Origin: Porphyromonas pasteri
Lineage (GTDB): Bacteria; Bacteroidota; Bacteroidia; Bacteroidales; Porphyromonadaceae
Reading direction: 5' to 3'
Assembly: GCF_014647755.1 (NCBI RefSeq)
Contig: NZ_BMPU01000003.1
Location: 1 to 64,000, forward strand
Length of the DNA: 64,000 nt
Positions 7,897-16,884 of this stretch are shown here, piece by piece; position 1 is the stretch's first letter; every line of letters starts with the position of its first letter. The notes under the pieces were generated by a model. It had not been told where the DNA came from and did no database searches. It saw only the letters and a list, made by a program, of their open reading frames with translations. The position numbers were made by a program, and so were the translations under genes.

Positions 7897-9435
7897 ATGC
7901 GTACAAGTATAAGAACCTTCGTAGGGGCTGCACTCGCCCTGGTCGCTCTCTCGGCTTGTAAGAAGGACTTCCTCGAGCAAGATCCCTCCCAGCTATTCAC
8001 GGCCGATCAGCTCAAGAAGGCCAGCCAGTGGAATGATGGTATCAATGAGGGATACATCAATGGTATCCTCAGTACCTTCTTCAAGAATGGGCAATCCTCC
8101 AGCCGTCACGATGACTTCGCACAGAAGGCCTTTGATATCAGCTCTGACCTCATGTCTGGCGATATGGAGCTGCAAGGGGGGCTGGGCTATGGATGGTTCC
8201 AAGAGGCAGCACGCCTACTCTCGTATAAGCGAGATGGGAGCCTCAACTATGCCGTCTGGCGTATCAGCTACCGCACGATATCAATGGCCAATAGCTTCTT
8301 CCGCTCAAGCACGGGTGACACGACGCCTCCCGAAGTGACGACGGAGCCGAATCTGAAGGCCAAGAGAATGAAGGACATCTTTGACTGGGGGCAGGTGAAG
8401 ACGCTTCGCGCCTTAGCCTATCTCAACCTGGTGCACTTCTACGGCAAGCCCTATGCAACCGATACAAAGAGCCTCACTGTAGTACCCATCTATGCTGCTA
8501 CCGACGATGCCAGCAAGCCACAGAAGCTCGCTACCATCGAAGAGCTCTATACCCAGATCGTCAAGGATCTCACCGAGGGTATCGCTGCTATGGACGTCTC
8601 TGGCATGCAGCGAGCTGACCGCCAGTACATAGACCAGACAGTAGCTAAGGGCGCTCTGGCTCGTGCCTACATGGATCTGGGGAAGTGGAGCGAAGCTTAC
8701 ACGGTAGCCAATGACGTGATCACGAATCAAGCCACCAACTACCCCCTCATCCCTGCCAGCGAACTGACGACCAACGGCTTCAACAACTATAAGACTCCTG
8801 AATTCATCTGGGCTATTGATATCACTGAGGATATCACAGGCTCACTGAGAAGCTTCTGGGGGCATATGGATATCTACACCTATAGCTATGCTGCCGTCGG
8901 TGCCCGCAAGGGTATCAACAAGTACCTTCAGGATCAGATCCCTGAGTACGACCTGCGTAAGGATTGGTTCCACCCCAAGAGTGGGATACCCTGGAACAAA
9001 TTCTTCTCCGCTACGGGTAAGCCCATCGGCACTATGGCTGACCGCACTTGGCTAAGCGACATCGTCTTCATGCGTATGGCTGAGATCTACCTCATCGCCT
9101 CCGAAGCTGCCGCTCGTAATGGTGATGATGCCTCTGCAAAGACCATCCTGCTGAAGCTCCTCAAGGAGCGTACCGCTGCTGATAAGTACTCCACTGTAGA
9201 GACAGACATCACGGCTCTCGGCCACGATGAGCTGCTGGAAAAGATCTTCTACAACTGGCGTGTCGAAATGTGGGGTGAAGGTCTTGCCCTGACGGTGATC
9301 AAGCGCTTCAAGTACGACAACAAGCGCTCAGCTCGTAGTCTCTTCTTCAAGGAAGAGGCCATCAAGTGGAATGACTCTCGTCTCGTGTATGAAATTCCTC
9401 AGAACGAAACGACCAATAACCCGCTGATCAAGTAG
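7897..9435 (+). CDS. SusD/RagB-family surface lipoprotein
   Basis: The 512-aa substrate-binding partner of the preceding SusC. The N-terminus MRTSIRTFVGAALALVAL-SAC is a lipoprotein signal with the lipidated Cys near residue 20. The rest has the helical TPR-like SusD pattern (repeated Tyr/Leu/Ala helices, a YLIASEAAARNGD segment near residue 400, and a C-terminal MWGEGLALTVIKRFK stretch typical of the family). It follows SusC by 30 bases and is closed by the hairpin at 9475-9512, so the two form one operon driven from 4229. Confidence 0.92.
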   Translation: MRTSIRTFVGAALALVALSACKKDFLEQDPSQLFTADQLKKASQWNDGINEGYINGILSTFFKNGQSSSRHDDFAQKAFDISSDLMSGDMELQGGLGYGWFQEAARLLSYKRDGSLNYAVWRISYRTISMANSFFRSSTGDTTPPEVTTEPNLKAKRMKDIFDWGQVKTLRALAYLNLVHFYGKPYATDTKSLTVVPIYAATDDASKPQKLATIEELYTQIVKDLTEGIAAMDVSGMQRADRQYIDQTVAKGALARAYMDLGKWSEAYTVANDVITNQATNYPLIPASELTTNGFNNYKTPEFIWAIDITEDITGSLRSFWGHMDIYTYSYAAVGARKGINKYLQDQIPEYDLRKDWFHPKSGIPWNKFFSATGKPIGTMADRTWLSDIVFMRMAEIYLIASEAAARNGDDASAKTILLKLLKERTAADKYSTVETDITALGHDELLEKIFYNWRVEMWGEGLALTVIKRFKYDNKRSARSLFFKEEAIKWNDSRLVYEIPQNETTNNPLIK

Positions 9436-9474
9436 CTGAATCCCATAGGCTCTCATCGAGCCATCCTCTAAGCG

Positions 9475-9512
9475 ATAGCGCCCCCGTAGCTCTCTTGCTA
9501 CGGGGGCGCTAT
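9475..9512 (+). terminator. Terminator hairpin after SusD
   Basis: ATAGCGCCCCCGTAGC (9475-9490) pairs perfectly with 9497-9512 around TCTCTT. It is a 16-bp GC-rich stem 39 bases after the stop, followed by an A/T-rich stretch. Confidence 0.8.
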
Positions 9513-9611
9513 ACCTATATAAAATAGGGGTGCTTATCCCTCCTCTACGAGCAATCATCCCTCCTCATGCGAAGCTCGCGGATAAATCTTTTGCCTACAT
9601 ATAGTATGTAG

Positions 9612-9632
9612 ACGAATATATTCGTATATTTG
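9612..9632 (+). promoter_or_regulatory. tonB promoter -7 box overlapped by a palindrome
   Basis: TATATTTG at 9625-9632 fits the -7 box TAnnTTTG. A perfect 14-base palindrome ACGAATATATTCGT (9612-9625) overlaps its first base. No -33 box is found at normal spacing, so expression may need an activator, or the palindrome may be an operator. Positions 9513-9611 show nothing else. Confidence 0.5.
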
Positions 9633-9701
9633 TGGTCAAGAAAACAAGTGTACGCAACGTACAGGATCAACATCAACCACTAAAGATACAGTGTAAACGG
9701 T

Positions 9702-10421
9702 ATGGAAATCAAGAAGTCACCAGAAGCTGACCTCGAGAAGGGCAAGGGGCTCTCGCTCCTACTGGGTCTCGTCGTAGCACTCTCCCTGACCTTCGTAAGC
9801 TTGGAGTGGCGTAGCTCTGTTGCCCAAGCAGGCAACCTTGATGGAGCTGGCCACAAGACCGAAATGGAAGAAGCGCTCCTCGTCAAGGAAGAGCAACCTG
9901 AGGATAAGCCTGAAGAGCCTAAGCCACAGGAGCAGCCCCAGCAGACCGAGATCCAGCTGCCTCAGGAATTCAAGGTCGTAGACAACAACGTCAAGGTCGA
10001 TAAGCCCACCTTCGTCTCTGCCGATGAAGGCAAGGATCTTCCTCCCGTCAACATCCCCTTCGGCCCCAAGGATGTACCAGGCACGCCTACCGAAGAGCTC
10101 TCTGACGAGCCCTTCGAAGTCGTAGAAGAGCAGCCAGAGTTCCCCGGTGGTATGAACGCCTTCCGTAAGTATCTGCAGGATCACCTCCGCTACCCAGAGA
10201 GCGCACAGGATGCAGGTATCCAGGGTAAGGTCATCGTCCGCTTCGTCGTAGAGCGTGACGGCTCAGCTACCGCTGTAGAAGTCTACAAGGGCGTAGACCC
10301 CGCACTTGACAAGGAAGCTGTCCGCGTGGTCAAGTCCATCCCAAAGTGGAAGCCTGGTAAGCAGCAGGGTAAGGCTGTACGTACGCGCTACGTCATCCCT
10401 ATCGTCTTCTCTCTGCAGTAA
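9702..10421 (+). CDS. tonB: TonB energy-transducing protein
   Basis: A 239-aa inner-membrane-anchored protein that passes proton-motive energy to TonB-dependent outer-membrane transporters such as the three SusC proteins in this window. A single N-terminal membrane helix lies at about residues 17-38 (LSLLLGLVVALSLTF). It is followed by an acidic, proline-rich periplasmic spacer (about 60-125, repeated EE/PK/PQ) and a C-terminal TonB domain (about 145-239) with FPGG, RYPESAQDAGIQGKV and the closing YVIPIVF strand. No exbB/exbD are adjacent. It is monocistronic by layout: a terminator lies just before its -7 box and another just after the stop. Several TonB paralogues are usual in this group, so a specific partner cannot be assigned. 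Confidence 0.9.
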   Translation: MEIKKSPEADLEKGKGLSLLLGLVVALSLTFVSLEWRSSVAQAGNLDGAGHKTEMEEALLVKEEQPEDKPEEPKPQEQPQQTEIQLPQEFKVVDNNVKVDKPTFVSADEGKDLPPVNIPFGPKDVPGTPTEELSDEPFEVVEEQPEFPGGMNAFRKYLQDHLRYPESAQDAGIQGKVIVRFVVERDGSATAVEVYKGVDPALDKEAVRVVKSIPKWKPGKQQGKAVRTRYVIPIVFSLQ

Positions 10422-10461
10422 GACCTCTTCACGCACTCCCCACGGAGGCGACACATACAGC

Positions 10462-10507
10462 TCGGGCAGATGCTCTCCACAGTGGAGCATCTGCCCGAAC
10501 CTCTTTT
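10462..10507 (+). terminator. Terminator after tonB
   Basis: TCGGGCAGATGCTC (10462-10475) pairs with GAGCATCTGCCCGA (10485-10498), a 14-bp stem followed by ACCTCTTTT. Confidence 0.85.
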
Positions 10508-10549
10508 ATCCCCAGACTCAGCGATGGGGCTTATTCGCTGGCTAAGTCG

Positions 10550-10557
10550 TATCTTTG
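10550..10557 (+). promoter_or_regulatory. -7 box before prenyl synthase
   Basis: TATCTTTG, 30 bases before the start codon at 10588. No convincing -33 box at 19-21 bases upstream. Confidence 0.5.
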
Positions 10558-10587
10558 TAAAAGGCACATCGCCGACAATAGCGTCTT

Positions 10588-11586
10588 ATGACAATGCACC
10601 CAGACCAACAGAAGCTCAAGCTCATCCGTGAGGCCGTAGAGGAGCAGCTCACAGCCCGCTCCCTTGGCACTCGCTCTCCCAAAGGGCTCTTTGCCCCCAT
10701 CGACTACACCCTGCGCCTCGGAGGCAAGCGCATCCGCCCACTCTTGGCCTGCGCTGCAGCTGTCGCCTTCACCGAAGCCTGGCAGCGTGCCCTCCCCGTA
10801 GCCGTAGCCCTTGAGATCTTCCACAACTTCACGCTCCTTCATGACGACCTTATGGACCGCTCTCCACTTCGCCGTGGGCAAGAGACGGTCTATCGTCGAT
10901 GGGGTGACAACACCGCAATCTTATCAGGTGATGCCATGAGTATCGAGGCCTATGCATCCCTTGCAGAGGTCGCAGACAAGTCCCTACTTGCCGAGCTCCT
11001 TCCTCGCTTCAGCCAGATGGCCCTCGAGGTATGCGTCGGGCAGCAGTATGACATGGAGTTTGAGACTCGCTCCGAGGTCCGCGTCGAGGAGTATATGGAG
11101 ATGATCCGCCTGAAGACCTCCGTACTGCTCGGCTCATCACTGGAGCTGGGAGCACTCGTCGGCGGTGCCACGGCAGAGCAAGCCCGCGCACTCTACGCTG
11201 TGGGGATCCAGCTGGGGCTGGCCTTCCAGATCCAAGATGACCTACTGGACGTCTATGGCGATGAGAAGACCTTTGGTAAGCCTATCGGTGGCGACATTGT
11301 CAATGCCAAGAAGACCCTCCTTCTCCTATATACATTAGAGCAGCTACAGGGCGAGGATCTCAAGCGCCTGCAAGAGATCTTGACCTACACACCCGAGGAG
11401 CGCCGAGCCTACATCGATGAGGTACGCGCACTCTACGATAAGGCGGGCACACGCCTCTATGCCGAGGCAGAGATCGAGCGCCTCACGGCCGAAGCCTACC
11501 ACGGAGTGGAGCAGCTTCCTCTCAGAGAAGAAGGGCGCGAGCTCCTTCTCTCTCTATTCCACACCCTCTCCGGTCGTACGAAGTAG
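10588..11586 (+). CDS. Polyprenyl (FPP/GGPP-type) diphosphate synthase
   Basis: A trans-isoprenyl diphosphate synthase of 332 aa that condenses IPP with allylic diphosphates. Visible motifs: GGKRIRP at 45-51, the first aspartate-rich motif DDLMD at 86-90 preceded by LLH, and the second DDLLD at 217-221 in the segment QIQDDLLDVYGDEKTFGK. Phe81 lies five residues before the first motif, an aromatic position that in this family usually limits product length. A farnesyl or geranylgeranyl product is therefore more likely than a long quinone tail, though this is inference from one position. tatD begins one base after the stop, so the two are probably co-transcribed. Confidence 0.9.
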   Translation: MTMHPDQQKLKLIREAVEEQLTARSLGTRSPKGLFAPIDYTLRLGGKRIRPLLACAAAVAFTEAWQRALPVAVALEIFHNFTLLHDDLMDRSPLRRGQETVYRRWGDNTAILSGDAMSIEAYASLAEVADKSLLAELLPRFSQMALEVCVGQQYDMEFETRSEVRVEEYMEMIRLKTSVLLGSSLELGALVGGATAEQARALYAVGIQLGLAFQIQDDLLDVYGDEKTFGKPIGGDIVNAKKTLLLLYTLEQLQGEDLKRLQEILTYTPEERRAYIDEVRALYDKAGTRLYAEAEIERLTAEAYHGVEQLPLREEGRELLLSLFHTLSGRTK

Positions 11587-11587
11587 C

Positions 11588-12367
11588 ATGCAGCTCATCG
11601 ACAGCCACACACATATATACGGAGAGGAGTTCGACGAGGACCGTGACGAGATGCTCGCACGCGCCACTGCGGCTGGTGTTGGGCAGATGGTCCTGCCCAA
11701 TGTCGATGCAGAGAGCTATCCTCGCGTCCTTGATCTTTGCGCCGCACATCCCGATCGACTTTTCCCCACCATCGGCCTGCACCCGACCTATGTTAAGGAG
11801 GACTACACCTCCCAGCTCAACTATATGGAGCGGGAGCTCTCGCAGCGCCCTCATGTAGCTATCGGCGAGATCGGGCTGGATTACTATTGGGATACAACTT
11901 ATCAGCGGGAGCAGATCGAAGCCTTCGAGCGCCAGCTCCACTGGGCGGTTAAGCTTGATATCCCCGTGATCCTCCATATCCGCGAGGCCTTTGCTGATGC
12001 CTTCGATACGCTGCGTCGAGTCAATCTCCCACAGCTTCGCGGAGTCTTCCACAGCTTCACTGGCACACGCGAGGAGCTTGAGGAGGCACTGTCCTTCCCC
12101 TCCTTCTACGTCGGGATCAATGGCGTCGTGACGTTTAAGAACAGCTCGCTCAAGGAGTACGTCGCCTCCATCCCCCTGGAGCGGCTCTTGCTGGAGACTG
12201 ACGCTCCCTATCTTGCGCCCGTCCCCAAGCGAGGCAAGCGCAATGAACCAGCCTTCCTCCCCCACACGGCGAGCTTCGTAGCCAGTTGCTACGAGCTGAC
12301 TAACGATGCACTGATCACGAAGACCAGCGAGAATGCACGCCGGCTCTTCGCACTACCCGAATACTAA
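11588..12367 (+). CDS. tatD: TatD family metal-dependent deoxyribonuclease
   Basis: A 259-aa cytoplasmic metal hydrolase with the TatD TIM barrel. Metal ligands are visible: DSHTH at residues 5-9, the Glu in GEIGLDYY, the His in ILHIREA, the His in VFHSFTG, and the Asp of LLLETDAPYLAP. The family removes nucleotides from 3' DNA ends and acts in DNA repair or degradation. The start ATG lies one base after the stop of the prenyl synthase gene; an upstream in-frame Met at 11417 would only add sequence overlapping that gene and is not used. Confidence 0.93.
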   Translation: MQLIDSHTHIYGEEFDEDRDEMLARATAAGVGQMVLPNVDAESYPRVLDLCAAHPDRLFPTIGLHPTYVKEDYTSQLNYMERELSQRPHVAIGEIGLDYYWDTTYQREQIEAFERQLHWAVKLDIPVILHIREAFADAFDTLRRVNLPQLRGVFHSFTGTREELEEALSFPSFYVGINGVVTFKNSSLKEYVASIPLERLLLETDAPYLAPVPKRGKRNEPAFLPHTASFVASCYELTNDALITKTSENARRLFALPEY

Positions 12368-12380
12368 ATCTCCACTATCT

Positions 12381-12980
12381 ATGTCTTCGCTCATCGAGAC
12401 TCTTATCAAGAAGGATCGCACCTACCGCCGCTTTGACGAATCGGTAGCCATTGACCGCCTGCAGATCCTCCGCTGGCTGGACGTCGTCCGCCAGACGCCA
12501 TCATCACGCAATGTCCAGCCACTGAAGTATATCATCATCACGGACGAAGCCCTCTGTCACGAGATCACAGAGCTCCAGCACTGGGCTGCTATGCTCCCCG
12601 AGTGGGATGGTCCCGCAGTGGGTGAGCGCCCTCGTGCCTACCTTCTCCAGCTCATCGACACCGATATCGCTCCCGCAGCTCGCTTTGACGAAGGCATCCA
12701 GCTCCAGACGCTGGGCCTGCTGGCTACAGATGCGGGCTATGGCGTCTGTATCTTCTCTGGCCACGGCAAGGGTGAGATCACACGTCGCCTAGATCTGCCC
12801 ACGCACCTATCTATCAATGCGATCGTCGCTATCGGCAAGCCAGCCGAAGAGGTCATCCTCGAGGAAGCACGTAGCCCCGAAGACGTCCGCTACTGGCGCG
12901 ACGAAGAAGGGCGTCATCACGTACCCAAGCGTCCCTTGAGCGAAATCATCATCGAGCCCAACAAGCCCTCGATCTTCTAA
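12381..12980 (+). CDS. Nitroreductase family FMN protein
   Basis: A 199-aa nitroreductase-fold protein. The N-terminal stretch YRRFDES...QTPSSRNVQPLKYIII carries the Ser/Arg/Asn residues that bind FMN in the family. A hydrophobic dimerisation helix follows (GIQLQTLGLLATDAGYGVCIF), then a C-terminal I/VAIGKPAEEV segment. These enzymes use NAD(P)H to reduce quinones or nitro compounds; the natural substrate cannot be told. The start at 12381 is chosen because an in-frame Met upstream overlaps tatD. Spacing to tatD is 13 bases, within a run of same-strand genes to 16785. Confidence 0.85.
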   Translation: MSSLIETLIKKDRTYRRFDESVAIDRLQILRWLDVVRQTPSSRNVQPLKYIIITDEALCHEITELQHWAAMLPEWDGPAVGERPRAYLLQLIDTDIAPAARFDEGIQLQTLGLLATDAGYGVCIFSGHGKGEITRRLDLPTHLSINAIVAIGKPAEEVILEEARSPEDVRYWRDEEGRHHVPKRPLSEIIIEPNKPSIF

Positions 12981-13026
12981 GGTCATCTCATATCCCTCCT
13001 CATCCAAGAGCAAGAATAAGAAGATT

Positions 13027-14019
13027 ATGCCTAAGTCCCCCCTTCTCTATCTCCTCAGTGTAGGCCTCAGCGCAGTTCTCATCAGCTGCGGTGGCACGAA
13101 GAGCCAAGCACAGAGTACCGACAGCACGGACAGCGAAAGCGCCGAGAGACGCACTGCGGCCCCCTTCAGCGCTGACTCTGCCTACCAGTACATACAGCAG
13201 CAAGTAGCTTTTGGTGTGCGCACTCCTGGCAGTGAAGGACATCGTGCGACTGCCGCCTGGATAGAGCAGAAGCTACGTCAGTGGGGCTACGAGGTGACCC
13301 TACAGCGCTTCGAGGGGAAGGACCACTTCGGCAAGCAGGCGGCAGGAACGAATATCATCGCCACCCGCACTCCCGAGGGTACGGACCGCATCCTTCTGAT
13401 GGCTCACTGGGATACCCGCCAAGTAGCTGACCACGACCCTGTCGTACAGCGTCAGGGTGAGCCCATCCAGGGGGCAGATGACGGTGCCAGCGGTGTCGCC
13501 GTCTTGCTTGAGCTTGCTCGTCAAGAGAGCCTAAACCCCTCGGGGAAGGCTCTGGACTTCGTCTTCTTTGACCTCGAAGATGGTGGTCAGAGCGAAGACG
13601 AAGACAGCTGGTGCCTCGGCTCACAATACTGGGCACAGCACCCCCACCAGAGTGACTACAAGGCTAAGTGGGGTATCCTCCTCGACATGGTCGGCTCCCA
13701 AGGTGCCCGCTTCTACTGGGAGGGTCTCTCACGAGAATATGCCCGCCCCCTACTCTCCGCCCTCTGGCAGACCGCTGCTCAGCTTGGCTGGGGCGACTAC
13801 TTCGTCCAGGCTAATGGCGGACAGATGACCGATGACCACGGCCCCGTGATCCGCTATCGTGGTATCCCTTGCGTGGACATCATCAACTTCGACCCCAATA
13901 GAGCCACGGGCTTTGGGGCTCACTGGCACACCTCAGCAGACAACATGAACGTCATCCACATAGAGACCCTGCGTGCTGTCGGCGAGACCGTAGCCACCAC
14001 GATCCGAGAGGACATCTAA
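13027..14019 (+). CDS. Glutaminyl-peptide cyclotransferase (PgQC-like), M28-fold lipoprotein
   Basis: A 330-aa secreted lipoprotein (signal LLSVGLSAVLISC, lipid Cys near 21) with the zinc-peptidase M28 fold used by type II glutaminyl cyclases. The architecture matches the mammalian-type cyclase known from Porphyromonas, Prevotella and Tannerella. Visible catalytic segments: LMAHWDTR, GADDGASGVA, the DLEDGGQ loop, DDHGPV and GAHWHTSADN. These enzymes turn N-terminal glutamine of exported proteins into pyroglutamate after signal peptidase I cleavage. Many SusC signal peptides here end just before Gln (for example AWA-Q and AMA-Q), which makes such proteins likely substrates. Confidence 0.85.
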   Translation: MPKSPLLYLLSVGLSAVLISCGGTKSQAQSTDSTDSESAERRTAAPFSADSAYQYIQQQVAFGVRTPGSEGHRATAAWIEQKLRQWGYEVTLQRFEGKDHFGKQAAGTNIIATRTPEGTDRILLMAHWDTRQVADHDPVVQRQGEPIQGADDGASGVAVLLELARQESLNPSGKALDFVFFDLEDGGQSEDEDSWCLGSQYWAQHPHQSDYKAKWGILLDMVGSQGARFYWEGLSREYARPLLSALWQTAAQLGWGDYFVQANGGQMTDDHGPVIRYRGIPCVDIINFDPNRATGFGAHWHTSADNMNVIHIETLRAVGETVATTIREDI

Positions 14020-14037
14020 TCACTTCACCCACACTCC

Positions 14038-14460
14038 ATGCCTACAATCAACGAACTACAAGACGAGATCATAGAAGAATTCTCTGCCTTGGACGATTGG
14101 ATGGACCGCTATGCGCTCATCATCGACCTCGGCAATACCTTAGAGCCACTCCCCGAGAGCGACAAGACCCCGACCAATATCATCGAGGGGTGCCAGAGTC
14201 GCGTGTGGATCACCGCCCACTTTGACGGTGAGCGCGTGCACTTCCAGGGAGAGAGCGACGCGATCATCGTTAAGGGTATCGTCAGCCTTCTGCTACGTGT
14301 CCTCAATGATCAGAAGCCACAGGACATCCTCGACTCCGACTTGTACTTCATCAAGGAGATAGGTCTCTCCGAGCACCTCTCCCCTACACGCTCCAACGGG
14401 CTCGTCTCGATGCTCCGTCAGATGCGTCTCTTCGCTGCAGCCTTCGCCAGCCAAAGCTAA
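14038..14460 (+). CDS. sufE: SufE-like sulfur acceptor protein
   Basis: A 140-aa cytoplasmic protein of the SufE family, which accepts sulfur from the cysteine desulfurase SufS and hands it to the SufBCD scaffold for Fe-S cluster assembly. The acceptor Cys52 sits in the expected EGCQSRVW loop. The N-terminal helix (IIEEFSALDDWMDRYALII) and the C-terminal LSEHLSPTRSNGLVSML segment are typical. The length fits the family. No other suf genes are nearby. It begins 18 bases after the cyclase gene, in the same-strand run. Confidence 0.92.
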   Translation: MPTINELQDEIIEEFSALDDWMDRYALIIDLGNTLEPLPESDKTPTNIIEGCQSRVWITAHFDGERVHFQGESDAIIVKGIVSLLLRVLNDQKPQDILDSDLYFIKEIGLSEHLSPTRSNGLVSMLRQMRLFAAAFASQS

Positions 14461-14481
14461 GTATCTATCTCACCCTATCTC

Positions 14482-16785
14482 ATGCATCTATTACCCCATT
14501 CACTGAGGTCGCTTGCCGCGTCCTCAGCAGCCCTCCTTGCGGCCACCTTCTTCCTGCCGGCCTGCTCCTCGAAGACTACGGGCAGTAGTTCCAGCGAGGA
14601 TCTTCTGAGTTTCGTCGATCCGTTCATCGGTACGGGTGAGCACGGACACACCTTCCCAGGGGCTACACGCCCAAATGCGATGGTGCAGTTCAGCCCTGAC
14701 ACCCACCTCATCGGATGGGATGCCAGCAGTGGCTACCATGAGTCCGACAGCGTCATCTATGCCTTCAGCCTCACCCACCTCTCAGGGACGGGTATTGGTG
14801 ACCTCGGTGATGTGGCGATCCTTCCCTATAGCGGAGCTGACACGCTGCGCCCCATAGCTCAGTTCGACAAGGCAGAGGAAGCTGCTTCCCCTGGCTACTA
14901 CTCGGTACGTCTGAAGAACTTCGGTATCCAGACTGAACTGACCTCCACCGACCGCGTCGGACTCCTACGAGCTACCTATGCTGACAGCACAGACCGCAAG
15001 CTCCTCCTTGACCTCGGTCATATCCTCCAGCCCAACTGGGGGCATAAGGTCGTGGGGAATGACTTCCGCCTCGTCAATGACTCGACTATCGTCGGCACCT
15101 ACTACACCAAGGGCTGGGCAGAGCATCATCAGATGAGCTACATCCTCCGCCTCTCCACGCCTGCCGATAGCATCGCCCTCTATCGTGATGGTGAGCGTCA
15201 GCGACTCAGCGCAGGCTTCGCCGTCGAGCGTGACACGGCTGACCTGAAGCTCCACCTCTATCTCCCCAAGGGGAGCACGCCCTATCTCGTTAAGGTCGGT
15301 CTCTCGGCTGTCTCTCCCGAGGGTGCTGAGCGCAATATGCAGGCAGAGCTCCCCGACTGGGACTTCGAGGCTGTACGCACCGAGAGCCGCCGTATCTGGG
15401 CTGATCTCCTCGGCAAGATCCGCATCGAGACCTCTGACACAGCAGTGCTAAAGAACTTCTATACCGCACTCTACCACTCGCATATCGCCCCCTTCAACTA
15501 TCAGGATGTCGATGGTAGCTTCCGTGGCATGGACAAGGCTATCCATAAGAATCCCCGCCCCGAAGAAGGTCACTACACCGTCTTCTCTATCTGGGATACC
15601 TATCGTGCGCTGCATCCTCTGCTCACGATCATCGACCCCGATCAGGCACTGCGCTATGGCAAGAGCCTCGTCAGCGACTATGACGAAGGGACGATCCTCC
15701 CACGCTGGCCACTCGCCTCGAACTATACGGGCTGTATGCCTGCCTACCACTCGGTGAGCATCCTTGCCGACCTCGTTGCTAAGGGTCTGGCTACAAGTGA
15801 AGATCTGCGTCACTGGACGGAGGCTGCGCAGCGTAGCTCGATCTATCGCGCTGATCTGGCGGAGAAGTTCGCCGGTACGCGTGAGCTCGACCTCATCACG
15901 CGCCATCCTTACTACAAGGAGCGCTACGGCTTCGTGCCCTGCGACTCCGTCCCCGAGAGCGTCAGCTGGGGTGTAGAGATGGCTTACGATGACTGGTGTA
16001 TCGCCCGGATCGCTGAGGCTGCAGGCCTCGACTCCGTAGCTAAGGCTTACGACCAGCGCGGGCTCTACTACCGCCGCTACTGGGATCGTGAGACAAACCT
16101 CATGCGCCCTGTCAAGGGTGATGGCTCGTTCCTCACACCCTTCAACCCCCGCTTCTCCGCTCACGAGAAGAGCGACTATACCGAGGGCAATGCCTATCAG
16201 TGGAGCTTCTACGCGCCCCACGACATGGAGGGCTTCCTCAAGCTCATGGGTGGTCGTGAGGTGCTGGAGCGTAACCTCGATACGCTCTTCACCACGTCCT
16301 CACGTATTGATGGGGCTGAGCAGTCGGGTGACATCACGGGCCTCATCGGGCAGTATGCACACGGCAACGAGCCCAGCCATCACATCGCCTACCTCTACAA
16401 CTACACCGCTGCACCACACAAGGGTCAGGCAATCCTCGACACCGTCCTGCGACACTTCTACAAGCCTACGCCTGCGGGTATCATTGGCAACGAGGACTGC
16501 GGTCAGATGTCTGCTTGGTACGTCCTCAGTGCGCTGGGCTTCTATCAGGTCTGCCCAGGGAAAGCCGAGTACACCATCGGCCGTCCGCTCGTAGATATGG
16601 CGAAGATCCAGCTCCCCAAGGGCATCTTCACTATCGAGGTGCGTAACAATAGTAAGGAGAATAAGTACGTGCAGCAGGCCTCCATCAACGGACGTGACAT
16701 CACGGAAAGCCTCACCTTCACGCACAAGGATATCCATCCCAATAGCAAGCTCACCATCGTCATGGGTCCCAAGCCCCGACGCTAA
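14482..16785 (+). CDS. GH92 alpha-mannosidase, lipoprotein
   Basis: A 767-aa putative alpha-1,2- or alpha-1,3-mannosidase of glycoside hydrolase family 92, a calcium-dependent inverting family that trims N-glycan mannose. The N-terminal signal ends in LPAC, so it is lipid-anchored. Family landmarks: VDPFIGTGEHGHTFPGA near residue 45, WDTYRALHPL near 370, the GNEPSHHIAYLYNY catalytic region near 630, and GNEDCGQMSAWYVLSALGFY near 670. Linkage specificity cannot be read. It is not inside the GH18 locus at 24818-33237, but the two activities are complementary: GH18 releases the glycan and GH92 removes mannoses. Confidence 0.92.
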   Translation: MHLLPHSLRSLAASSAALLAATFFLPACSSKTTGSSSSEDLLSFVDPFIGTGEHGHTFPGATRPNAMVQFSPDTHLIGWDASSGYHESDSVIYAFSLTHLSGTGIGDLGDVAILPYSGADTLRPIAQFDKAEEAASPGYYSVRLKNFGIQTELTSTDRVGLLRATYADSTDRKLLLDLGHILQPNWGHKVVGNDFRLVNDSTIVGTYYTKGWAEHHQMSYILRLSTPADSIALYRDGERQRLSAGFAVERDTADLKLHLYLPKGSTPYLVKVGLSAVSPEGAERNMQAELPDWDFEAVRTESRRIWADLLGKIRIETSDTAVLKNFYTALYHSHIAPFNYQDVDGSFRGMDKAIHKNPRPEEGHYTVFSIWDTYRALHPLLTIIDPDQALRYGKSLVSDYDEGTILPRWPLASNYTGCMPAYHSVSILADLVAKGLATSEDLRHWTEAAQRSSIYRADLAEKFAGTRELDLITRHPYYKERYGFVPCDSVPESVSWGVEMAYDDWCIARIAEAAGLDSVAKAYDQRGLYYRRYWDRETNLMRPVKGDGSFLTPFNPRFSAHEKSDYTEGNAYQWSFYAPHDMEGFLKLMGGREVLERNLDTLFTTSSRIDGAEQSGDITGLIGQYAHGNEPSHHIAYLYNYTAAPHKGQAILDTVLRHFYKPTPAGIIGNEDCGQMSAWYVLSALGFYQVCPGKAEYTIGRPLVDMAKIQLPKGIFTIEVRNNSKENKYVQQASINGRDITESLTFTHKDIHPNSKLTIVMGPKPRR

Positions 16786-16808
16786 GGAGCACCAGCTCTC
16801 CTAAGCAT

Positions 16809-16864
16809 GTAGCGCCAGCGTCTCCGACAGCAATCCCATTGCTCCACGTAGAAGCTGGCGCTAC
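16809..16864 (+). terminator. Hairpin after GH92 gene
   Basis: GTAGCGCCAGC (16809-16819) pairs with GCTGGCGCTAC (16854-16864), with a smaller AGCAAT...ATTGCT stem inside the loop. Confidence 0.65.
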
Positions 16865-16884
16865 GCTTTCATCCCCCCTCATCT

